DNA of 64,000 bases from Piscicola geometra. Taxonomy: Eukaryota; Annelida; Clitellata; Hirudinida; Piscicolidae. The stretch covers positions 8,840,769-8,904,768 of the forward strand of contig OX030955.1 of NCBI GenBank assembly GCA_943735955.1, read 5' to 3'. Below are positions 54,701-64,000 of the stretch, in pieces. The position numbers were made by a program, and so were the translations under genes. Under the pieces are notes generated by a model, which was not told the origin of the DNA, ran no database searches, and worked only from the letters and a program-made list of their open reading frames with translations. The first letter of the stretch is position 1. Every line of letters starts with the position of its first letter.

Positions 54701-57700
54701 ATGAATGGATTTACAGACAAAAAGTCGGCACATGTGAAATACGAATCCATCTGATAATGCGAACAAAGAGTAATATAAAACACGATGCCGATGGAAATAA
54801 AGTCATAAAAAGCATCGAGAGAATAATCAAAAACAGAAAAAAAGATAGCCATTCTATAGATGTATTATGCGCGAAAATGAATGGAGTTGATAATTGAATG
54901 ATGATCTGCCATTTCTTTTGTTTTGGTATTTGAAATTCCGGTACACTATTGTAAGGGTGGTAATGTTTGATGGCGAATGAAATAAAAAAGAAAAGTTGTT
55001 CGGGTGGCGATGGTGATGATTTTAGTGATGGAATGAATGGTAATGATGAAAGAAAACTCACAATGATAAAGATAACGGAAATGATGAAGAATTAATGCAA
55101 ATGATGGAGGTTATCGAAATGAAGAATAATGGTGAACTGGCAGGGTATGACTGCATAGTGAAAGGCTGTCAAAAATGAATAGAGATTATACTCAGGAAAA
55201 CAAAATGCTTGTGTCAGGGGTTGTCAGAGAACAACGTCATCGTGTGTAAGATGTGAAAAGCATATAAAGAAAAACTATTTTTAAAATCTTTTTATCCTTA
55301 TCAAAGTTTTGAAACTTGTTTGTATACCACCTTATATATAGCTGCTCTATTTGGAACGATATGGGCATGTTATTGTGGCGGGACAGATGATGATGCATGC
55401 GTGTGGAGTCAAGGAGTAAATGTAAAGAGACCATCCATAACGGTAAACTCTCGCCCCACTATGCTTCTATTTGGTGACCAAACAAGGGCCAAATTTATAG
55501 GCAGGATTGAGGTCTTGAAAATACATGGCATTAATCATCATTGCGCTGTGTTTATAGTGGATGCTTTAACTGATTTTAATGTTTGCATCTACAAATGTAA
55601 ATAAATAAAATACGCTCAAGCTGCTTTAACATTTTACAAATCAATGAAATAATAAGCGAGCATATTTCCTATGCAAAGAATATCAATTGAATGATAAACT
55701 GAATTATATTTTTTAAGTGAATAAACTGAAATCCATAATGGAAATAGACAGATTGTCTAAATGTCTAGTTAACATACTTTTTCAGACGCATCCATTGTTA
55801 GTTCTCTTCTTATTACTCATCTCTGTCCAGGTTACCAAACTAGACAATATTCTAACAACTCTATTCAGGTAAGCCAAAAAACTTTCTAAGAATAAAACTT
55901 AAAACACTACGAGCTTGAGTAATCCACAATGAATCGAGGACGACGATAAATGAAACCTTTAGAGCATGAACGTCTTATGTAGTTTAACTTTTATAGGCCA
56001 CTCTCACGCTCATATATGCGTGCATGTATACGAATGTATGATCTTTTGTTAGGCATTCAGTAGGCTGCTATCTTAGTTTTTATTGTGATTATGGTTAGTT
56101 TTTACTGTCTTAACCACTTTGAAGTATGGTGTAAAATGTAAATTTATTTTTTTATATGATTATGAACGGTGCTTTTATGTGCAGTGTGTTTGCTTATTAT
56201 ATATTTTTGAACGATTTTAAGAATTAATAAATATAAAATATCCGCAGATGGTAATAAAAAATTTATCATCCATTTGATGATCATTAATTTTGGAAAAATT
56301 TGAATTTGAAAGTGTTCACCTTTTTTACTATTTACAGTCGATATTACCTCAAAGAACATTTATAACAAGGAGGAAACTAATTAATTTAGAATACGTAAAA
56401 ATTGGAAATCGATCTTCTCACGGCATTCTGGACACGCATACCTTCACACGTTCACACAACAGGGCCTTCTGCACAGAAAAACAGTAGACGAGATAGGGAT
56501 GGCCAAACCCTTTCGAGATACAATTAAAACCGTTACACATTTAATCATTTTCGTTCGTCAAACTCGCCTCATATGCAGTTTTTAATCAATCGATTCAAGT
56601 CATTCAGGACGCTGGAATTGACGCATTCGCGTCTGAAGAATGAAAAATTGCCATAGAGCCGATTTAAAATCAATGCGTGCTTCAGGCTGGCACGTTATTT
56701 ATCACCGTGTTTTGCATTATTCACACAAGGATTCATCTAGCCATAAAATCTAACATTAGAATATGATGAGTCGACTTATTACGCATATCTTGGAGAAGTT
56801 CAGTGAGCGTCATGGCGTACTTTATGGGAATTTATCCCGTGAGGAATATAAAAGTGCGTTAAACGGGTATGTTTTATGCTTTATTTCTATTTAAATTCCC
56901 ATAATATCTGCTGAAATGAATTAGGAATATGCATAAAAATTATCGATGTTTGCAGAGGGAGAAGCAGGTAGCATGACTGATTGACCAGCACCTTGCATCA
57001 CCGCACCTAACGTTCTCCCTGCATCCTAATGATTTGGCCGTAAATGTGTGATTCTGCTATAAGCTTATATAATATATTTATAATCTATAGCTAACTCTGC
57101 AGAGAGATAACAACAGGATGTATTTGAGAGGCCTTGATGACTGGGGTCGATATACTTGTTCGTTTTTATGTAGCCAAAACGATGTGTTATTGAGTTGATA
57201 CCCAGGGTATTTGAAATATATATAAAAATTGGTGTAATTATGTCACCAATTTAAATAGATTTTTTTAGTGAGGTTTATGTTTTGAATGGTTTGTTATATT
57301 TTAAAGATGTATTTTTAGTTGATAAAAATTTAATCAAATATAAATTTTGGATTCAAAAAACGACTTCTAAAAAAAATAAATAATCATTCTAAGCAAAAAA
57401 TTATGCAAACAATAACTCACAAACTTTTTGAAACTCATACTTTATCCTAGTATATCTCTCCCATTGCAAAGGCCATAACTATAAACTCAAGCTCTATTCC
57501 AGCCTTACTTAGCATGTATTGCTAACAGTACCAAATGAGCATCATGTACAGATGACTGCTGTATCAAGAGAAAAGAAGCCTCTATTTGGCAACATAAGCA
57601 CTACTCCCACACTAACGAGGCGATTTGTCTCATGGCAGACGCAATTTCGAATGGCGAGATGGATGCGTGTCGATGCTGAGTCAACAGGCCAGTCATCAAT

Positions 57701-58387
57701 AATGGCCACTGACCCGATGCAATGTTGTATTAGCCTCAGAACAATTCCTCTGAAATTGTTTCTATGTTCGAGTCAATTATTGGTTGTTCAGGCCTTTATT
57801 GGGTATTCTTTCCTCGCAGTCACAGTAAAGGAACTTTTAAACGGGTGAATATCGACATATTTTGTTTAATTATGAGAATTGATTTCGTCTTTTGCATGAA
57901 AAAATCACAAAATGATTGTTTTTTAGAACGATAAACTTATTCTATGTGTTGTCTGTGCTGCTCAGCAGAGAAGTGGATTTCTCAAAAGCTTTGAACTAAT
58001 TCGATCACCATGAACGAATTAGATCAAGTATTTCCTGGCTAAATTAATCAGAAAATTCCAGCTCAGAAACAGATATAGGATATTTGGTTCTGAAATGAAA
58101 ATTTAGGTTTATTGATAAGTTAGAATCAGGAGCAATGAAAATATCGCTACTGTATATTTATGAAAACTATATTTTATAACAATTTAAAACTTTAGTCGCT
58201 AGGTATTTAAAAGTTATTCTAAAAATTTACTTATGATAACTATTCAATAATTAAAATTATTATTTCTTATTTTAAAAAAATTATTAAATTTTGGTTTAAT
58301 AGTTGAGTTATTAAAGGTAATCATCTTACTCCCACCATTATTTAATTGATTTCAATGTTATAAATGCCCTGCTTAATTCAGAAAGTT
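48727..58387. other. 9.7-kb region with no recognisable gene
   Basis: AT-rich DNA with only short open frames. The more noticeable ones are 54670-54897 (plus, 75 codons, real ATG, charged) and 55320-55604 (plus, 94 codons but no ATG start). None has a recognised domain. Small degenerate GAT/ATC runs occur near 49850 and 50200. It may contain distal 5' exons or regulatory DNA of the KIF26 gene. Confidence 0.5.
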
Positions 58388-58574
58388 ATCGCTTCTCGGC
58401 CTAATGGCTAAGATCAAAAGTGTAGTATCTGTTCTTATCAGCTTAATATCTGATACGCCTCCTATACGGAGGCATCGATATTAAACCAATCTTTGGTCCG
58501 CGGAGAAAGTCTCGGGCTTGCTCGACCTTCTCCACGGGTTGGCCCGGTATTGCACTACCTCCGGGATCGGCCCA
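58388..58574 (+). ncRNA. U2: U2 spliceosomal small nuclear RNA
   Basis: Full-length U2 (about 187 nt) that pairs with the intron branch point. Conserved parts: 5' end ATCGCTTCTCGGCC, U6-pairing region GGCTAAGATCA, branch-point recognition GTGTAGTATCTGTTC, stem IIa/b ATCAGCTTAATATCTGATAC, Sm-type site AATCTTTGG, and terminal stem-loops III and IV (GGGTTGGCCCGGTATTGC). Two points differ from human U2: two extra A residues before GTGTAGTA (Drosophila has one), and loop IV reads ATTGCAC rather than ATTGCAG. All stems look intact, so it is probably functional. No neighbouring gene shares its strand and spacing; an own Pol II-type promoter is expected but was not identified. Confidence 0.96.
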
Positions 58575-59859
58575 CTTTTCATTAAATAAAAGTATATTTT
58601 TTATTTTTAAAATAATTTACATTTATACTATGATAAGTTAAACTTTTACCAGATCCCTATAATAATGAATTCATCATAATTATAGCTTATTTTTCAATTA
58701 AAAACACTATTGGTTTAAATGAAATATTCCAGTGACACTAAAGATATTTAAAAAATAGTCGCTTGAAGCATGGCTCACACGTACATCTATAAAATGTGTT
58801 CTATGGTTGCCATTCAACTGCTTCAATTGATGAAGAATTAATTAATTGCCTATCACAATGGTCGCAAAACAATGACGCCCTTGGATCTTTCGATAGAGTG
58901 AGGCGACTAATAAGATTGCTATTAATATCGAGTATTTTATTAAGGTTCGCAACGCCCTCTATTCAAACCATTCGGCCCTACATGAAAGTGATTAACCCAT
59001 TTTTTATACTCTAAACATCCAATAAAAAATGAGAATTGGAAAATTATGAAATAATAAACCCAGTTATTATTATGGCAAAATGACTGATTTTGTATTTATA
59101 ACTATGGTTTGCACTTCAAAAGCCTATTTTTTATCTTTTGCAAAATGAACAAGCTCATAAAATCAATATTAATTAAGAAAGATGAATGTCTATGGATTTT
59201 TTGATTGTATCTAAACAGCTTAGTTTAGTTTTCACATTTTTTTCAGTTTTTCAAGGTTATTCTCAAATTTTTATTCACGTATACTGGTGCAAGTTTATTA
59301 AAAACCAATTTATTTATAATATATTTTATAATGATCTGAAACTAACCCTATTTGAAGTGTGTTTTTATTAGGATAAAAAGTATTCACTTTATTATATAAA
59401 ATAATTTATATACAGAAAAATAATAGTTTACAATTTTGTAAAAATTTTTGTTAAAACTGTCATTTTAAATAATTTGGCTTCAAGCGCGCTTGTTTGTCAA
59501 CACACGTCCTCGAAGCAGGCCATGAAATAATGTTTCATAGTTCAACTGCTTTCTAGGTCTCTCTCGTGAAGATAAATTTTAAAATTATTTTTATAAATAT
59601 TTTGAAATATCAGACAATCTTTTTTTGAAAGTATTTCTCCAAGTAAAGATAAAGTTATTTTTATAACGCCATGTGACAATTTTTAATTTTTCAATTATTC
59701 ACGTTTGCCTATGATTCTCAGTAAAACTTAGATTTATCATTCTCAAAAGTGAATTGTTAACTTTTAGTTGCATAAAATTTAATTTTGAATATACTTTTTC
59801 TAAATTGATTTTTCAGACATAAAATATTATCGTCCTTCATTCGCATTACCGCAATAAAA
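58575..59859. other. intergenic, no gene seen
   Basis: AT-rich sequence between the U2 gene and the first coding exon of ELOVL; it should contain the ELOVL promoter and 5' leader. No motif was distinct enough to call. Confidence 0.5.
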
Positions 59860-61174
59860 ATGGACTATCTGAAATATGCGCAAGATTATTATAATTCTAT
59901 AAACTATTCAGGTTAGTGATTTGTTATTTTGGATCTATTACAATGTATAAAATTACATTTAGTAACTTAATTTTCCGTTATTTCACACAACCTCTATGTC
60001 ACTAGTTCCACATTTTAATCATAAACTTGCTATATTGCAATTATATCTTGTTAGTTATTAACAAGATAATATTTAGTAAAATATTTTTTCCTATTTTAAA
60101 TGTAAAAGGACAAAACTATCATTATTTCTAAATAAATTATTTTTAATTTCTCAAATAAAATATCTAAAAGCATAACTTTCACAACTCTGAAGCAATCTAT
60201 CTGATACACTCAAACAGAGCCAGATCCACGCACACGACAATGGTTTCTGCTCAAAGACAGTCCCCTGCAAGTGCACCTATTATCACTCGCATACCTCCTA
60301 TTTGTGTTCTTTGGTTCAAAGATGATGAAGGACCGGAAAGCTTTTGAGCTGAAGTCAGTAATGGTAATCTACAACTTCTCCTTGGTGCTTCTGTCCGTCT
60401 ACATGCTTGTCGAGGTCACAAGGCTTTGAAGGCTTCAGCACATCATCATCATCATCACCATCATTATTATCAACAAACCATCATCAATTTCTGCTTACTC
60501 ATCAATTCATTTATTTGTATACTCTCTACCACGATCGTACCTTCCAAGTTAAAACAACCAAAATAACCATCAAGACCATACATCAATTTCACTACCACCT
60601 CAACCAGCATCATCACTATCCTTCCCTTCTCAAACACACTGCCATCATCATCACCACCACCACCACACAGATATGCCTGAGCGCTGTTGAATTGGGTTAT
60701 GGCGTCACTTGTGCTGAATACAACAATAAGACTTGGAAAAACCCAGCAGAACTAAGGGTAAAACCACCTTTGCATCGCATCTTTTTCATTTTCATACCTT
60801 CTTCATAATCAACTTTTTCAAAAAATATTTTTTACCCGGTTTTTTAAAAACTAAAAAACATTGATTTTATTTTTTTGAGTGCAATTTGATAAAAATTGTA
60901 GAATTTAAAATTTATAGTTCATTTAATGTTCAAATTGTACACCTTTGATATAATTGCACTTTTTCATGAACTGAACAATGGGAACTGTTATTTGCTCACT
61001 CTACATAATTCTTCCTCCATGAATATGCATTGCTATTTTGTTATTTTAGTGTAATTAAACAAGAATCAGCAAATAAAATTATATTATCTAATTAATAATC
61101 CACCAACATCATCATCATCATCACTAACACACAACACTGTACTCTTGCGCTCATGATTTACATTTCTGTTAACC

Positions 61175-61263
<89 letters not shown>

Positions 61264-61275
61264 ACAAACTGACAC

Positions 61276-61308
<33 letters not shown>

Positions 61309-64000
61309 AACTGACACACACACACACACACACACACATACACACAAGATGGCGAATGTGCTGTGGTGGTACTTTTTCTCGAAGGCCATTGAACTTTGCG
61401 ACACTGTTCTCATGATCCTGCGCAAGAAGGATAACCAGGTGATGATGATGATGATTAGGATGATTATGATTATCCTGGTGTTGATGATCATTTTGAGAAT
61501 TATTGAAGGTTCTGATAGTAGTAATAATTTTAAGGATGATATAAATTATACAATCATTGATAATTAATGCAGCAGGATGCTCATGTCAATCAATATAACG
61601 CTAGAGCTAATTGGGTTGTAGAGGATGATGATGATGATGGCGACGATGATGATTATGATTATGACGATGATTTTGATACAGAGACTCTCTTTAAATTTGC
61701 TGTTTGATTACCGACAATATGTTTGTGGAATATGATTGCTGGCTTTATAGTTATTATCAGAATTGTTTAAATGAATTATTTTTATACAAATGATGGTGTC
61801 TTAGCAATATAGTATTTTATAGAAGTTAAGATGATTATGATGAGACCGTGGTTAGAATTAAACTCAAATCCACACGCACGCACACACACACACATGAACG
61901 CACACACACACAATGGGATGCAGTAGTACCGAGAAGGGATATTTTGCTAGGCAATTGCTTAATGAAACGTTTGTTTTCATAATAGTTGCAATTAGTCATA
62001 ATCAATGGCAGCGGTGGCTTAATGATGGTCTGGTGGTGTGGTTGTATGGTGGTCTGTTGGTGCGGTTGTTGCATGTTGGAGCGATGGTGCGTGTGGCGGG
62101 TGAGGTATGTTCTTTGTGATCAGTTGATGATTAAATGATTTTTGGTGTTGCGACCAAAATGTGGTGACGGGGGGATGACAGGGAGGTTATGCAGTACACT
62201 AGGACGTTGATAATATGCATGAGGAGTACATCGTCGCGACTCACATTTACGTTATCGTGTGCATCAAAATAATAATCATCTCCAGTCATTTGCCAACTCG
62301 TCAACCACTGATTTACATCGTGACCAACCAGCACCATAGAATCCATCATAGTAACCACCATCATAGCAACCACCACCACATCAACAACCACCACCACCAT
62401 AGCAACCACCACCACCACATCAACAACCACCACCATAGCAACAACCACCGCCACCATAGCAACAACCACCGCCATTATAACAACTAGCTTCATTGCAATC
62501 ACCACTATTGCAACCACCACTATTGCAACCACCATCATCATCAACACCACTATCATCATCACCACCACCATCACCAAGGTAACCTTTCTGCACGTCTTCC
62601 ACCACGTCAGCATGTTGAACATCTGGTGGAGGGTGATGATGTACATTCCTGGAGGACTTTGTGAGGGGGGAGGGGAGATAAGGAGGAGAGATAGAGTGAG
62701 ACAACGTGGAGAGAGGGGGAGATAGTGTGGAGAGGGGAGAGATAGCGGGAAAGAGTGAGAGGGAAAAGAAGGGGCATAGCTCAGAATGGGATGGGAATAT
62801 AATGGAAGACAAAAAATTGTATAATGAAGTCAATTGAATATTAAACATAATATATAATATTTATATATTTTAGCTATTATAGCTATTCATCAAAAAATCT
62901 CCCATAATGACGTTGGCGTTATTCATCAAAATATATCCCCCATCATGCCTCCACCACCCCAGCCTACTTCGGCAGCTGTCTCAACTGCGCAGTGCACGTG
63001 GTGATGTACACGTACTATGGCCTCTCCGTCGTGCCCTCCCTCAGGAAGCACCTCTGGTGGAAGAAATATCTGACCATGTTCCAGCTGGTTGGTGTTGTTG
63101 TTGTTGTTCTTGTCTGATGTTGTTGGTGTGGATGTTGCTGTTGTTGTTGTTGTTGTTGTATTTCGTTGTGTTGTTCAGCAGTCTGGGGAGAATAGTCTCG
63201 ACCAGCTGCGCTGCCCTGCCAGGCTCTTGAGTCAGTTCTCTTGTGTTCTTGCCCAGCCCTTGTTCCAGGGCTGGGCAGTCTGTCCAGAGATGAGTTTGTT
63301 GTCTCCTGGGCTGACTTGCATAGTCTGCCCTGGCAGGGTGGCCGAAAGTACCCACATTTGAGGCGCAAGCGCCCCCCACCGCACCGCGTGGAGGTTGTGG
63401 GTATGCGGTAGGGGCTGTTGTTGTTGCTATTGTTGTTGTTGTTGAAATTCGGTACTGTTGTTTTTGCTTTTGTTGTTGTTGAAATTCGGTACTGTTGTTG
63501 TTGAAATTCGGTACTGTTGTCGTTTAAATTCGGTACTGTTGTTGTTGCTATTGTTGTTGTTTTGAAATTCGGTACTGTTGTTGTTGCTATTGTTGTTGTT
63601 GTTGAAATTCGGTACTGTTGTTGCTCAGACTGGTGAGTACAGTCTCGACCAGCTGCTGTTGTTGTTATGGCTCTTGTAAGTGTTGCTTTTGTTGTTTTTT
63701 TTTCTGTTTCTGGTATTTATACACCGTTTATCTATAATGCCACTCAAATGGAAGCCTACAACAACCACCACCAGATCCAGTTCGTCATCACGTTCATACA
63801 CACGTGTTCTTCGGTGGTGGTCCGTTGCGACTTTCCGAGCTGGGGGCAGTCGCTGATGTTCTGGTACATGATCATCATGATGGTCCTCTTCTCCAACTTC
63901 TACCTGCACGCATACATACTGCACCGTAATGAGTTCGACCCGAACAACTACACCACCACCGCCAAGCGACTTGACGTGGTTGATCCCGCCACCACTACTT
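59860..64000 (+). CDS. ELOVL: ELOVL very-long-chain fatty acid elongase (3' end outside window)
   Basis: ER multi-pass condensing enzyme (3-ketoacyl-CoA synthase) that adds two carbons to acyl-CoA. Exons: 59860-59911, 60218-60414, 60671-60757, 61349-61438, 62579-62660, 62963-63087 and 63775 to the edge; all joins in phase, about 286 residues visible. Family blocks: DPRTRQWFLLKDSPLQVHLL, LLFVFFGSKMMKDRKAFEL, LWWYFFSKAIELCDTVLMIL, RKKDNQVTFLHVFHH with the catalytic HxxHH box split by an intron after KKDNQ, NCAVHVVMYTYYGLS and WWKKYLTMFQLIQFVITFIH. The final exon gives FSNFYLHAYI followed by a polar tail. It resembles the ELOVL4/1/7 group; the subtype is not certain. Exon 4 is preceded directly by a CA repeat. 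Confidence 0.94.
61172..61346. repeat. (CA)n microsatellite abutting the ELOVL exon 4 acceptor
   Basis: CA repeat with AACTGA interruptions that runs right up to the acceptor AAG at 61346-61348. The usual polypyrimidine tract is replaced by alternating CA. Confidence 0.93.
61439..62578. other. ELOVL intron 4, rich in GAT, CA and ACC repeats
   Basis: Holds GATGATGAT runs near 61441 and 61625, a short CA run at 61872-61912, and from about 62336 to 62575 an ACC/AACCACCATAGC tandem repeat that ends at the acceptor of exon 5. No gene is seen. Confidence 0.75.
63090..63650. repeat. TTG-rich repeat block with GAAATTCGGTACTG units (ELOVL intron 6)
   Basis: TTG triplets alternate with at least six copies of a GAAATTCGGTACTGTTGTTG unit. 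A GC-rich stretch at 63175-63400 interrupts it. Its end, TAGTCTCGACCAGCTG, recurs at 63640 as CAGTCTCGACCAGCTG. Confidence 0.8.
63175..63400 (-). pseudogene. possible decayed LINE C-terminal relic
   Basis: On the minus strand a reading contains THLWTDCPALEQGL and AAQLVETILPRLL. The spacing is reminiscent of the Cys/His-containing C-terminal end of many animal LINE proteins (H..CP.L followed by a short helix). It is GC-rich against the surrounding TTG repeats. The match is weak; it could be another kind of repeat. Confidence 0.3.

Noticed and set aside
54670..54897. 75-codon plus-strand frame with an ATG
   Set aside because: Lys/Ile/Asn-rich composition as expected of AT-rich DNA; no domain, neighbours or regulatory signals support it.
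55320..55604. Possible small secreted protein with several cysteines
   Set aside because: The frame has no ATG at its start, no convincing splice sites or signal peptide, and no recognised similarity.
62131..62646. 171-codon minus-strand frame rich in Val and Met
   Set aside because: Antisense reading of the ACC repeat in ELOVL intron 4 and of ELOVL exon 5.

Overview
This is eukaryotic nuclear DNA from an invertebrate animal. The evidence is multi-exon genes with GT-AG introns, a U2 snRNA gene, and animal-type proteins: a KIF26/VAB-8-type kinesin, a four-and-a-half-LIM protein, CRPPA/ISPD, an ELOVL fatty-acid elongase, METTL23 and a USP31/43-like deubiquitinase. The phylum cannot be fixed from the sequence alone. 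Introns and intergenic DNA are AT-rich and full of simple and tandem repeats. Exons of the USP, LIM and ELOVL genes are clearly GC-richer than their introns. Exon borders below were found by reading conserved protein blocks and checking that splice phases join; almost all joins are phase-consistent.

Layout. 1-21972 (minus): a USP31/43-like ubiquitin protease whose 3' end lies beyond the left edge. One of its introns (3213-19471) is filled by about 16 kb of a 19-bp minisatellite with higher-order structure; other introns hold microsatellites, two further 19-bp G-rich minisatellites and a tRNA-derived element. 22257-23972 (plus): METTL23, head-to-head with the USP gene, carrying a large low-complexity acidic insertion. 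24454-28135 (plus): a complete FHL-type LIM gene; its fourth intron holds a ~1.06 kb non-autonomous DNA transposon with 8-bp target duplications, itself filled with a (TAC)n array. 28444-31158 (minus): CRPPA/ISPD with an intronic minisatellite and a decayed RTE-type reverse-transcriptase relic. 31492-34646 (minus): an unrecognised secreted protein made of a signal-peptide exon plus four tandem copies of one 120-codon exon. 36134-38350 (minus): a Golgi-type type II membrane glycosyltransferase of the Mnn9/Van1/Anp1 family (GT62), best known from fungi. 40042-48259 (minus): a KIF26-type kinesin with a degenerate P-loop and a very long disordered tail. 48727-58387: about 9.7 kb with no recognisable gene. 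58388-58574 (plus): U2 snRNA. 59860-64000 (plus): ELOVL elongase running off the right edge.

The genes do not form a pathway or operon; the arrangement is an ordinary mixture of animal genes. The most unusual items are the giant intronic minisatellite, the exon-duplicated secreted protein, the fungal-type mannosyltransferase homologue in an animal context, and the acidic insertion in METTL23.
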